A stretch of 64,000 bases of DNA from Methanosarcina sp. DH2 (lineage in GTDB: Archaea > Halobacteriota > Methanosarcinia > Methanosarcinales > Methanosarcinaceae), in contig NZ_WJBI01000017.1 of assembly GCF_020804225.1 (NCBI RefSeq), positions 1 through 64,000 of the forward strand, in the 5' to 3' direction. Numbering within the stretch: position 1 is the first letter of the stretch; each line of letters begins with the position of its first letter. The notes below the pieces were generated by a model that was given only the letters and a program-made list of their open reading frames with translations, was not told the DNA's origin and did not search any database. Below, piece after piece: positions 27,562-37,019 of the stretch. The translations under genes were made by a program, and so were the position numbers.

Positions 27562-29481
27562 TTGAGGCTCTCAAATGGTTCTTTTGAACCTGCCAGGGGA
27601 TCAACTATCAGTTCTACTGTATCAAACATTAATTCTACTTTATTAGACATTAGTTCTAATGTCTTGAAAATAACCATTGTTTTGCTATCTGTCCTTTTTC
27701 TGGTACCTTCGGTCAGTGCAGAGGGTTACACACTCGAAGAAGCGACAACGAATATAACTATTGACCCGAATGGTGTAGTTCACGTTGAAGAAGCAATCTC
27801 ATACGCATTTGACAGAAATTATACCTATGTCTACAGAATGCTTAACACGTCGACAGGAGAATCTATTCAGAATATAGAGGGATACTGTTCGGACAATGCA
27901 TGTAAATTCAGAGTTGAAACAATTCCTGAGGGCTGTAAATTAATAGGTGAGCTTCAGGAACCTGCTCCGAAAAATTTGACATTCTTTATTTCTTACGACC
28001 ATTACGGAGCAGTCAGAGTTCATAATGACGTCTCTGAGTTTCACAAGATCTGGGGAGAAGAATGGGAAAAACCTCTTGGAAGCTTCAAGGGAAGCATTAC
28101 TTTTCCGGTGGACAACGGAAATGAAATCCGATACTGGACTCGTCCGGCTGTCTATACGCAGGAAGAGAGTATAGAAAATAATGTCCTCAATTTAAGGACA
28201 AAAGAGATCCCCCCTTCTCACTTGTATAAAATCAGAGCGGTTTTTCCAAGAATCGAATCCCCAAACTCCAGCTTTGTTCAGGTAGATGATGCAGAAAAGC
28301 TTGAAGAAATATTAACTACTGAGAAAGAATATCAGCAGAAAGAGTTGAATTTAGAAAGCCTTTATAGAATAACTAGTTACTTTTTGCTCTTTGTCCTAAT
28401 ATTTCCTTTCTTTATATACATTATATATGGAAAAGAGCTAAAAACAGATTACGAAGAGAAAACAGATTACGAGGAGAAAACAAATTATGAAAAGAAAATA
28501 AATTACGAAGAGAAGTATAAGAGAGAGCTGCCTGCAGATTCCAAACCTGCTGTAGTTAACGCCATCATGAAGGGGAGAATGGGTATTCCCACAATGGATG
28601 GATTTACTGCTACGTTCATGGATCTTGCTAATCGTGGTTATATTTCTTTGCGAAATTTAAAACCCGAAGAGATAAGCTCATCACATATTCCAAAATCCGA
28701 GCCAGAAGACTTTATGATAGAACTTAACTATGATGTATATTCCAAAGCTAAAGGAAACCTGTCTGAACTGGAAGACTTTGAAGAAGATATACTTTACCTG
28801 TTAAAAGACCATGCTTCTGAAAGAAAAATCTCCTGGAAAGAACTTAGAAAGGAACTTGACGGTAGTATGGATTTTTATCAATTTATTACTTCCTGGAGTA
28901 AAAAAGTTCAAACCCATACTGAAATTAATAGGTTCTTCCAATCAACAGGATATCTATATATGAAATGGTTTTCTCGAGGCATTTTAATAGCGGCAATTGT
29001 TTATTATATTACAATTTCCGGATATTTCCCTTCCGACGAGTTTCCCCGGGTGTCAAAGATTAATGCACTGACCGCTTTAATCGGTATTTTAGGGTTCTTT
29101 ATGACAAAAAACTCCGGAATGTTCGTAAAGACATTCGGACGCTGGACCCCTGAAGGAAATCTCTACTATGAACGCTGGGATAATTTTAAAGAATATCTAA
29201 CAGACCTTTCTGCTCTCAAAGAATACCCCCCTGAATCAATAAAGACCTGGGATTTATATCTGGTATATGCGGCTTCTCTTGGAGTTGCAAAGCAGGCTTT
29301 TCAAAATATGTCCCTGGTTGTTCCTTTTGAACAGCTTAAAGAGAGCTACTTCCGTCCAATAAGTTACTATTATAATCAGTCTGACCACAGATATGGAAAT
29401 ACCTGCTCTCCATACTGTCCAGACGGGGAAGGTGGCGATATAGGTGGTGGTCTTGGGAATAGGGGCGGCGGTGCTGAATAA
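27562..29481 (+). CDS. DUF2207 membrane protein, copy 1
   Basis: This 639-residue protein has an N-terminal signal or anchor helix (about residues 34-52), an extracytoplasmic DUF2207 domain (about 55-265, with ITIDPNGVVHVEEAISYAF), a membrane helix near 272-290, a cytoplasmic region, two further helices (about 475-525), and a Gly-rich C-terminus typical of the family. After the first helix it contains four in-frame copies of a six-residue unit (TDYEEK variants, near residues 294-317) that the paralogue lacks. The start is TTG with GGAGG eight bases upstream. DUF2207 proteins often neighbour LemA, as here. Function unknown, probably cell-envelope related. Confidence 0.85.
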   Translation: MRLSNGSFEPARGSTISSTVSNINSTLLDISSNVLKITIVLLSVLFLVPSVSAEGYTLEEATTNITIDPNGVVHVEEAISYAFDRNYTYVYRMLNTSTGESIQNIEGYCSDNACKFRVETIPEGCKLIGELQEPAPKNLTFFISYDHYGAVRVHNDVSEFHKIWGEEWEKPLGSFKGSITFPVDNGNEIRYWTRPAVYTQEESIENNVLNLRTKEIPPSHLYKIRAVFPRIESPNSSFVQVDDAEKLEEILTTEKEYQQKELNLESLYRITSYFLLFVLIFPFFIYIIYGKELKTDYEEKTDYEEKTNYEKKINYEEKYKRELPADSKPAVVNAIMKGRMGIPTMDGFTATFMDLANRGYISLRNLKPEEISSSHIPKSEPEDFMIELNYDVYSKAKGNLSELEDFEEDILYLLKDHASERKISWKELRKELDGSMDFYQFITSWSKKVQTHTEINRFFQSTGYLYMKWFSRGILIAAIVYYITISGYFPSDEFPRVSKINALTALIGILGFFMTKNSGMFVKTFGRWTPEGNLYYERWDNFKEYLTDLSALKEYPPESIKTWDLYLVYAASLGVAKQAFQNMSLVVPFEQLKESYFRPISYYYNQSDHRYGNTCSPYCPDGEGGDIGGGLGNRGGGAE

Positions 29482-29517
29482 GTACTCATGTTACCTAGAG
29501 AGCCACCGAAAAGAAAT

Positions 29518-29589
29518 ATGAGAATCAACATGAGAATCAACATGAGAATCAACATGAGAATCAACATGAGAATCAACATGAGAATCAAC
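29518..29589. repeat. Six tandem 12-bp repeats
   Basis: Six exact copies of ATGAGAATCAAC lie directly behind the first DUF2207 gene. They create a short open frame with repeated Met-Arg-Ile-Asn, which I regard as accidental. Confidence 0.9.
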
Positions 29590-29698
29590 AGGCCAGAATT
29601 AATCAGAACAGCCAGAATTAACCAGCTTTGGAATATGTTACAGTGCCGGGTTGCAGATTACAGGAAATCAAAAGCCTGACCACTTAAACCGGATTTCT

Positions 29699-29737
29699 AT
29701 CCATAGAGCTGATCCCAAAACTCATAACTACTTCTCT
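29699..29737. mobile_element. Solo end of the MITE family
   Basis: The segment starting ATAGAGCTGATCCCAAAACT matches the right-hand end of the 131-bp element in the CHASE4 kinase over about 38 bases, including CTACTTCTCTAA versus CTACTCCTCTAA. No matching opposite end is seen close by, so this is probably a decayed copy. Confidence 0.6.
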
Positions 29738-29797
29738 AAGAAAGGTTTGAAGAAAGGTTTGAAGAAAGGTTTAAAGAAAGGTTTAAAGAAAGGTCGA
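29738..29797. repeat. Five tandem 12-bp repeats
   Basis: Units of AAGAAAGGTTTG with G/A variation start at 29738, 29750, 29762, 29774 and 29786, abutting the MITE end. The period and purine bias resemble the other 11-15 bp arrays in the window. Confidence 0.85.
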
Positions 29798-29975
29798 AAG
29801 ATGCCATTAAGGCTGCCCTATAATAATCAACCGACTAACTGTGGACCACCAAAAAATCGAAAATAACAAAATATGCCTGTGCCTTTTTTTCCAACTTTTT
29901 GTTTTTTCCGATTTTTAAGAAAACTCTGGCAAAATATTAGTATTCTTAAAATAATATAGAGTTGGAGGAATCTGG

Positions 29976-31832
29976 TTGCGGCTTTTAAAAAGTTCTGTTG
30001 AACCTATCAGAAAAGCAAATATTAATTCTACGGTACTGAAAATAGCGATAATGACTGCTCTTCTGCTGGTTCTTCTCTGCCTTGTGCCCTCAGCCAGTGC
30101 AAGAGACTATGCGCTGGAAGGAGCAACAACGAATATAACTATAGATCCCTACGGCATAGTCCATGTTGAAGAATCGATTTCATACACATTTGAAGGGAAT
30201 TACAACGAAGTTTTCAGAATACTGGAGGTGTCTTCCGGGGAATCTATCCGGAATATAGAGGGGCATTGTTCAGATGAAGCATGTACCTTCAGAGTCGAAC
30301 CTGCTTCCGAAGGGTATGAGTTGATAGGTGAACTTCCGACTCCCACCCCGGAAAAAGTGACTTTTTTTGTTTCCTACGACCATTACGGCGCAGTCAAAGT
30401 CCACAGTGACATTTCCGAATTCCACTATAAGCTCTGGGGCGAAGAATGGGAAAAACCTCTGGGAAGCCTGAGAGGAAGCATCGCGCTCCCTGTGGAAAAT
30501 GAAAGTGAGATCCAGTACTGGATCCATCCGGCTGGCTATACTCAGAATGCAAACGTGGAACAGAATATCCTCAGTTTAAAGACAAACGAAATTCCCTCCT
30601 ACCAATGGTATGAAATCAGGGTTGCTTTTCCCAGAATTGAATCTCCCAATTCCAGTCTGGTCCAGATAGACGATGAAGAGGGACTTGAAGAAATATTAGC
30701 TATTGAGAACGAGTATAAAACAAAAGGCTCGATCTTAAAGAACCTTTATTATCTGACAATTTTGTTTGCTCTTCTTGTCCTGGCATTTCCTTTCTTCGTT
30801 TATTTCAGGTACGGAAGAGAGCCAAAAATAGATTATGAGGCGATATATGAGAGGGAACCACCTACAGATTCCAGGCCTGCCGTGGTCAATGCCATCATGC
30901 AGGGGAAAATAGGCACTCCTACAATGGACGGGTTTACTGCTACGGTTATGAACCTTGCTAACCTTGGTTACATTTCTCTTCTCACTATTAAATCAGAAGA
31001 AAACGGGGCATTCGGTCTGTTCAAATCCGAATCCGAAGATATTTTAATTGAACTTGTCAGCCCCAAATCATATGCAAAAGCTCAAGGAAACCTCCCTGAA
31101 CTGGCAGATTTCGAGAAAGACGTGTTCAATTTATTGAAAAAACATGCTTCCGGAAATAAAATCTCATGGGATAAACTGAAAAAAGAACTTGGAAGAGGAA
31201 CTGATTTCTATCAATTTATGCTCGCCTGGAATAAAAAGGTTGAAAGGCATATTGTAATTGAGAAATTCTTCCGGTCCACAGGGAACACATATATGAGTAT
31301 TTTCGGTATAGTAACTTTAATAGCTGCAATTGTTTATTTTATTGCACTCTCTAACTATTTCCCTTCAAATTCATTTCCCCTTGTATCAAGCATGAATATA
31401 CTGGTGATTTTAAGCGGGTTTTTCGGGCTGGTTATGATAATTTTCTCCGGGGCATTCGAAAAGGTACTGGGACGCTGGACTCCTGAAGGAAGGCTCTATT
31501 ATAAACGCTGGACCAACTTTGAAAAATATCTTACCGATTTTTCTGCGCTCAAAGAGCACCCCCCGGAATCGATAAAGATCTGGGATTCTTATCTGGTGTA
31601 TGCAACTGCTCTGGGAGTTGCAGAAGAAGTTCTTAAAAACATGTCTTTAGTCGTCCCTTCTGAACAGCTGAAAGCGAGTCACTTTTATTATGTGCACCAC
31701 AGTTACGGCCAGTTCGGTTCCGGCTTCGGGAGAGCCTACTCATCATCCGCCCCATCTTCAAGCGGAAGTGGAGGCGGTGGAGTAGGCGGCGTGGGCGGCG
31801 GTTCGGGTGGAGGCGGCGGCGGTGCCCGATAA
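29976..31832 (+). CDS. DUF2207 membrane protein, copy 2
   Basis: A 618-residue paralogue of the preceding gene, alignable along its whole length: a signal helix (about 20-40), the DUF2207 domain with ITIDPYGIVHVEESISYTF, membrane helices near 250-275 and about 440-495, and a C-terminus of Ser and Gly runs (SGGGGVGGVGGGSGGGGG). The start is TTG with GGAGG seven bases upstream, as in copy 1. It lacks the six-residue repeat insert of copy 1. It is followed at 30 bp by lemA, so these two form an operon. Confidence 0.87.
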   Translation: MRLLKSSVEPIRKANINSTVLKIAIMTALLLVLLCLVPSASARDYALEGATTNITIDPYGIVHVEESISYTFEGNYNEVFRILEVSSGESIRNIEGHCSDEACTFRVEPASEGYELIGELPTPTPEKVTFFVSYDHYGAVKVHSDISEFHYKLWGEEWEKPLGSLRGSIALPVENESEIQYWIHPAGYTQNANVEQNILSLKTNEIPSYQWYEIRVAFPRIESPNSSLVQIDDEEGLEEILAIENEYKTKGSILKNLYYLTILFALLVLAFPFFVYFRYGREPKIDYEAIYEREPPTDSRPAVVNAIMQGKIGTPTMDGFTATVMNLANLGYISLLTIKSEENGAFGLFKSESEDILIELVSPKSYAKAQGNLPELADFEKDVFNLLKKHASGNKISWDKLKKELGRGTDFYQFMLAWNKKVERHIVIEKFFRSTGNTYMSIFGIVTLIAAIVYFIALSNYFPSNSFPLVSSMNILVILSGFFGLVMIIFSGAFEKVLGRWTPEGRLYYKRWTNFEKYLTDFSALKEHPPESIKIWDSYLVYATALGVAEEVLKNMSLVVPSEQLKASHFYYVHHSYGQFGSGFGRAYSSSAPSSSGSGGGGVGGVGGGSGGGGGGAR

Positions 31833-31862
31833 AACTATTTTGATAAACGGACGGTGGTCTAT

Positions 31863-32411
31863 TTGATAGCAGAAATTCTGGTAGTAGCAGTAATAATTCT
31901 CGGTTTGCTCTTCGTTATAATTTACAATGACCTTATAAAGCAAAGAAACAGGGTAGAAAATGCCTGGGCTCAGATAGAAGTCCAGCTAAAAAGGCGCTAT
32001 GACCTTATCCCTAACCTGGTAGAAACAGTTAAAGGGTATGCAAAACACGAAAAAACCCTTTTAGAAAACATTACAAAAGCCAGGGCTGCAGTAATGTCTG
32101 CAAATAACGTACATGAAACGGCAGAAGCATCAAATTACCTTTCTTCCACCCTTAAGTCCCTCTTTGCAGTTGCAGAAAATTATCCTGACCTGAAAGCCAA
32201 CCAGAATTTTATGCAGCTCCAGAAAGACCTTATGGAAACCGAAAACAAAATTGCCTATGCAAGACAGTTTTATAATGATACGGTTATGAAATACAACATC
32301 AGTATTCAGACAATTCCAAAAAATATTGTTGCTTCTATCACGGGATTCCAGAAAAAAGAGTTATTTGAAACCCTGCAAGCAGAATGGGAAACCCCGAAAG
32401 TTGAGTTCTGA
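31863..32411 (+). CDS. lemA: LemA family protein
   Basis: About 182 residues: one N-terminal membrane helix ([19 protein letters not shown]), then the conserved LemA helix [20 protein letters not shown] and [20 protein letters not shown], and the C-terminal pattern [13 protein letters not shown]. LemA proteins are membrane-anchored helical bundles of unclear function. They are commonly linked with DUF2207/TPM proteins, as here. TTG 31863 has a GGTGG site close upstream; GTG 31854 would add three residues. Confidence 0.9.
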   Translation: MIAEILVVAVIILGLLFVIIYNDLIKQRNRVENAWAQIEVQLKRRYDLIPNLVETVKGYAKHEKTLLENITKARAAVMSANNVHETAEASNYLSSTLKSLFAVAENYPDLKANQNFMQLQKDLMETENKIAYARQFYNDTVMKYNISIQTIPKNIVASITGFQKKELFETLQAEWETPKVEF

Positions 32412-32499
32412 TATCGTGTGCTGGCTCAGATTACTGGCTCAGTCACTTATTTTTTTATTTAGTTTATTTTTTGGTTTACTTTTTTTGGATCTCTGATCA

Positions 32500-33040
32500 G
32501 TTCCCAGAGTTACTCTACTTGTGAACCTTTTAACTCTAAGGCGAGAAGTCCCCTTCCTCGACAGGTCGGATTTATCCGAGATGGCAGGTGGGGGATGAAA
32601 GCCGTCAACTTTCACACCTTCTATTGTTATTGATTCCATAAATTTTCTTATACTTTCAACTCTTATTGCATGTTATCCGTAGCTCTTCCTCGCCCTCGTG
32701 GTAACAAAGTAGGGAATAGCCGGAACTGTCAGGTACAAACTTTCTGAACTTAGACTATAAGGTTCGTCGAAGAAGTTTCGAAGGTAAAAGTTTGAACGGT
32801 GAACAGTAGAGCTTGACTGAGTATCTCGCAATTGAAGGTTGTGAAACCTATTGCAAAATGCTCTGTGGACGAGCTTTCGGTAGCTTGCTACTGGAAATCT
32901 ACGATAAACAGGTTTATTGAGGAATTGAGGATCTTTGAGATCCAAAGGCATATGAGATAATGTACTCGTAGGAAGCTCATCCCTCGAAACTGAGCCGGAA
33001 GGCGAAGAATTCAGGGAGGAGTAGTTCACACACGTTTTCA
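32500..33040 (+). mobile_element. IS200/IS605-type remnant (ends without intact transposase)
   Basis: The left part (about 32519-32600) has the hairpin-rich sequence GCGAGAAGTCCCCTTCCTCG with a matching GGTGGGGGATGAAAGCC, typical of IS200/IS605 element ends. The right part (about 32965-33030) contains CTCATCCCTCGAAACTG and GGGAGGAGTAGTTCAC, resembling the omega-RNA/right end that follows tnpB. The ~350 bp between have stops in the plus frames and no recognisable TnpA or TnpB. A 122-residue open frame on the minus strand is probably spurious. Confidence 0.5.
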
Positions 33041-33261
33041 ATCATCCTTACTTACTCGTTTCTTTTTCTTTTTTGTCTGCAAAGCCGCTTTCTTTCGTCG
33101 AGCGTACAAGAATGGTCAGGTATAGCTAATACTATGTACAGGTCATAAAAGAAATCCTCCACCCCGGAAACGTCTTTTTAATTCACATGGCATCGAATTC
33201 CTCCGCCAGCCTGTCTGGCGGGCTTTCCCATAAAGAAGAAAGAGTTAAGAGAATACAAAAT

Positions 33262-33326
33262 AAAGAAGACAAATAAAGAAGACAAATAAAGAAGACAAAT
33301 AAAGAAGACAAATAAAGAAGATAAAT
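33262..33326. repeat. Five tandem 13-bp repeats
   Basis: Units of AAAGAAGACAAAT start at 33262, 33275, 33288, 33301 and 33314; the last has one change. No open frame. Confidence 0.9.
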
Positions 33327-33493
33327 AAAATGAAGCTTGAAAGAGACTGAAATGCTCCTCTTGTTTTCAAATAGTCTGTTTTTTCTGTTCTAAAGCTTAC
33401 CATTTTTTTATTTCACATTATTTTCCGGCGTTTTCCTGTTTTTCTGTGGATATCCGGTTTCATCAGGTGATTTTTACTTTTTGATTTCTTATT

Positions 33494-33882
33494 TTTTTCT
33501 TTCTCTTCTTTTTAGGAAAGGCCGCTCTTCTGCGTCGAACGTGACAGGAATGACCTGGTACAGCGAATAGGGCTGTAAGGGTCAAAAAGTTATAATTTAT
33601 TCTCTTGAATGAAGTTCACTGCTATAAGCCATAGATTGGTCCTTTTGAGCGAAACGAAAAGGACCTTGTTGCTGTTGCACTTGCAGTGCAAGTCCCAGAA
33701 AGTCTCTGATTTCCTGTGATCCCGAAGCGAAATTAGGGAAGTAAAATCTGTGATTTTATAAATTAGTCTGCTTGAGCGAGCGAAGCGAGTGAAACAGACC
33801 TCGTGCTCCCGAAGCGAAACTCGGGAAGCGAAACTCGGGAAGCGAAACTTGGGAAGCGAAACTCGGGAAGTGCAGCCGGTAA
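33494..33882. repeat. ~390-bp dispersed repeat rich in hairpins (copy 1)
   Basis: Begins with a T-rich tract and GGAAAGGCCGCTCTTCTGCG, continues through GGTCCTTTTGAGCGAAACG-type hairpins, TTGCACT/AGTGCAA-like and CAGAC/GTCTG stems, and ends in four ~14-bp units of GAAGCGAAACTCGGG. The same order of blocks recurs at 61048-61425, with shorter pieces at 57290-57420, 58700-58760, 58955-59010 and 63470-63610. Several blocks fold as short stems (for example CCCGA/TCGGG). It lies ahead of the helicase gene. Confidence 0.75.
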
Positions 33883-34103
33883 GTAGTCAATAGATTAATA
33901 TTACTCAAGGGCAAGCTGAATTGTATCTCTTATCTATTCTATCCCGCGCCGCACATTTGAGCTGTTAAGCTTGGATCAGGTCAAAGCATAATCTTCATCT
34001 GCATCGGAAAAATAAAAAATTAAATATTAGCTCCAAATATTAGCCCCGATGTGGACTAGCAAAACATGATGTATATAAATGTGAAATAAAGTGGAGTCGA
34101 AAA

Positions 34104-36854
34104 ATGGAAATTTCCCGCCTGCTAAATGAAATAAAAGCTTCCAGTCGCTATGAAAACCAGATAGTTCATATTGAAGAAACACCCTCGAGGAATGCGCTTT
34201 ATTCACCTCTTGAGCTTAAGGCACAGATTAAAGCTGCCCTTTCAGGCATCGGGATTGAAGCCCTGTATTCCCACCAGGTTGAAGCGATCGAAGAGGTTAG
34301 GGAAGGAAAAGACATAGTGCTCTGCACAAGTACGGCAAGTGGAAAGTCCCTTACTTACATGATCCCTATTTTTGAAACTATTATGAAAGGACCTGAGACT
34401 ACTGCCCTTTATATCTCTCCTCTCAATGCCCTTGTAAACGATCAGTTGAAAGCTTTTCTTGAATTTGAAGGGGCACTTAATTCCGGGGCAGGTATAGCCC
34501 GTTATACCGGCGCCCTGACTGCAGCCCAGAAACGGGAAATCAGGGAAGGGCAGACGAATATTGTGTTCACAAACCCTGAAATGGTACACATGAGTTTCCT
34601 TGCCTGGCACCATCTCTGGAGGCGTTTTTTTTCAAACCTCAAATTCATTGTTGTTGACGAGAGCCATTACTACAGGGGAGTTATAGGGAGCAATATGGCA
34701 AATGTGCTCAGAAGGCTTCTCAGGGTTGCGGAATACTATGGGGCTTCCCCGCAGTTTATCTGCTGTTCGGCAACCATAGGAAACCCGAAAGAGCATACCG
34801 AAACCCTCCTGGGGAGAGGGGCAGAGGTGGTTGAGAATAACGGGTCTTCACATGGTCCCCAGAAATTCGTGTTCTGGAACCCTCCACTTTACCTTAACGG
34901 GAGAGGGTCTACGATCAGGAAAAGCAGCTTTTCCGAAACTTCAACTCTTTTCACGCGGGCAGTCCAGGCTGGGCTCCAGACACTTGCCTTTACGCGGTCA
35001 AGGCAGGGAGTGGAACGCATGTATAAAAGCTGCAGGGAACTTTTAAGAGAACGTGGTCTATCTTCTGCAGTCTGCTCTTACAGGAGCGGCTATTTTGAGC
35101 GGGAAAGGGAAGAAATCGAAAAAAAGATGAATTCGGGAGAGCTCAGGGGCGTTATTTCAACAAACGCCCTCGAACTCGGAATAGATATCGGAGGGCTTGA
35201 TGCCTGCATTCTTGACGGCTATCCCGGTACGGTCATGAGCGCAAGGCAACAGGCGGGAAGGGCAGGCAGGAGCGGAAACGAAAGTCTTGTCCTTATGGTA
35301 GCCGGCACAAATGCCCTTGACCAGTATTATATGAGAAATCCGGACGACTTTTTTGCAAGGAGCAGCGAAAACGCAGTTCTTAACCCTAAAAACCCCTATA
35401 TCCTTGCAGGGCACCTGCTCTGCGCAGCAAAAGAAATTCCTCTCAGGGCATCCGATGAAAAGTACTTTGGCAAAGGGTATTCAAGAGTTGTCGAGCTTCT
35501 GGAAGCCGAAGGGTTGCTTGCAGGCAGTGATATGAAGTATTCCACTGACCCCTTTCCTTATAAACACGTCTCTCTGCGGGGGATAGATAACAATACTTAC
35601 TCTCTTCTTGCCTTTGAAGGGGAGAAGAGCTTTCCCCTCGAAAAGGACATAGAGGAGACACTGGCTTTCCGGGAGTGTCATCCGGGTGCGGTCTACATGC
35701 ACAGAGGGGAACCCTTCTACATAAACAGGATCGACCATGATAAAAGGGAGATCCATGCCATAAAAACACACGACAGCTATTACACAAAACCCATGATAGA
35801 TTCGTCAGTCCTGGTGCAGGAGACCTATGCGGTAAAGCCGCTCCTGCACGCTCCTGAGGTAGAGGTCGGGCTTGGGGAAGTAGAGGTAACTGATAGGATA
35901 ATAGGTTACAGGAAAATCAGGACCCATAGCGACGAGATCATGAGTGCACATGACCTTGAAATGCCTCCGATAACTCTCCAGACAGTTGCCCTCTGGCTTA
36001 AACTTCCAGACAGGCTTCAGGAATTGATCGGAAAGCATAAGCTTGACTTTGCAGGCGGGATCCATGCTGTCGAGCATGCAATGATTTCCATGTACCCTCT
36101 GCACCTGCTAGTGGACAGGAGTGATGTAGGCGGGGTTTCAACTCCGTCCCATCCTGACCTTGGAGGCAAAAGCGGGATTTTTATCTACGATGGACACAGG
36201 GGAGGGGTCGGATATGCCGAAAAGGGCTATGACCTGATCGAAGAGGTACTGGACGGCACCTTAAAAGCCATTGAAAGCTGCCCCTGCGAAAGCGGTTGCC
36301 CTGGCTGTATCCAGTCTCCCAAATGCGGAAACAATAACGAACCCCTTGACAAGCACGCTGCAATTATGCTCCTGCACGAACTCCTGGGAAAAGTCCCCTA
36401 CATCCCGCCCGAAAAAAAAGAAAAACACCTTTCCGAAGCCAGAGCCCTCAAGCAGAGCTCGCAAAAAACGGATTCCGGGGATGCCCTTGACAGAGTCAGG
36501 AAGCAGCTCAGGCGGGAAACCATAAAACAGGAACCTCAGGCAGGGCAGGAGAAAAAGGAAAAGACATTCATTGCCACGGACGAAAATGGGGGAATGATCG
36601 GAGTTGTTTCAGCCCCTGCTCCGGAAAAAGCTGTGGTAAAAATATTCCAGCAGAAGTTCAGGGGAAACGAAGAACCTGCAAAGGAGAAGCCCCTGGAAAT
36701 CCGTATCCGTGACCTTGGGGCAGGCAGTGATTATAACTTCAGGGTATGGATTGAAATTTCCGAAAATAAAGAGAATGAGAATATTGACGAAGATGTTAAC
36801 GAAAAGGATGGAAAAAAGGTTGTGAAGAAACTGATTATCAGGAAAGTAAACTGA
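34104..36854 (+). CDS. MrfA/Hrq1-type DEAD/DEAH helicase with DUF1998
   Basis: This 916-residue superfamily 2 helicase has motif I STASGKS (about residue 75), motif II DESH (about 185), motif III CSATIGNP, and motif VI QQAGRAGRSG. The C-terminal DUF1998 module carries the zinc-binding cluster CPCESGCPGCIQSPKCG (about residues 725-741). This architecture defines the MrfA/Hrq1 family of 3'-5' DNA repair helicases acting on crosslink or mitomycin-type damage. The last ~130 residues form an extra charged extension with a short beta-rich segment and a Lys/Glu-rich end, whose function is unknown. It is a single gene with no partner nuclease. Confidence 0.93.
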   Translation: MEISRLLNEIKASSRYENQIVHIEETPSRNALYSPLELKAQIKAALSGIGIEALYSHQVEAIEEVREGKDIVLCTSTASGKSLTYMIPIFETIMKGPETTALYISPLNALVNDQLKAFLEFEGALNSGAGIARYTGALTAAQKREIREGQTNIVFTNPEMVHMSFLAWHHLWRRFFSNLKFIVVDESHYYRGVIGSNMANVLRRLLRVAEYYGASPQFICCSATIGNPKEHTETLLGRGAEVVENNGSSHGPQKFVFWNPPLYLNGRGSTIRKSSFSETSTLFTRAVQAGLQTLAFTRSRQGVERMYKSCRELLRERGLSSAVCSYRSGYFEREREEIEKKMNSGELRGVISTNALELGIDIGGLDACILDGYPGTVMSARQQAGRAGRSGNESLVLMVAGTNALDQYYMRNPDDFFARSSENAVLNPKNPYILAGHLLCAAKEIPLRASDEKYFGKGYSRVVELLEAEGLLAGSDMKYSTDPFPYKHVSLRGIDNNTYSLLAFEGEKSFPLEKDIEETLAFRECHPGAVYMHRGEPFYINRIDHDKREIHAIKTHDSYYTKPMIDSSVLVQETYAVKPLLHAPEVEVGLGEVEVTDRIIGYRKIRTHSDEIMSAHDLEMPPITLQTVALWLKLPDRLQELIGKHKLDFAGGIHAVEHAMISMYPLHLLVDRSDVGGVSTPSHPDLGGKSGIFIYDGHRGGVGYAEKGYDLIEEVLDGTLKAIESCPCESGCPGCIQSPKCGNNNEPLDKHAAIMLLHELLGKVPYIPPEKKEKHLSEARALKQSSQKTDSGDALDRVRKQLRRETIKQEPQAGQEKKEKTFIATDENGGMIGVVSAPAPEKAVVKIFQQKFRGNEEPAKEKPLEIRIRDLGAGSDYNFRVWIEISENKENENIDEDVNEKDGKKVVKKLIIRKVN

Positions 36855-37019
36855 TAAATAACAGGCCTGATAATAGTTCTCAAATCTGGCCATCAAGGCT
36901 AAGGGGTTGACTTTATCATAAAGATTTGTTTGCCATATTTGATCAATTGCTTCCGATTTGCTCCTTAGCCCTGACTTTACTGATTTTCGGTTTTTCACTG
37001 ATTTTTCAATTTAAGATAT

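Noticed and set aside
29488-29679. 63-residue frame with Met-Arg-Ile-Asn repeats
   Set aside because: It is only the translation of a 12-bp tandem repeat with no start signal.
32673-33041. 122-residue minus-strand open frame
   Set aside because: It runs antisense through the IS200/IS605-like remnant and has no ribosome binding site or known domain. I consider it spurious.
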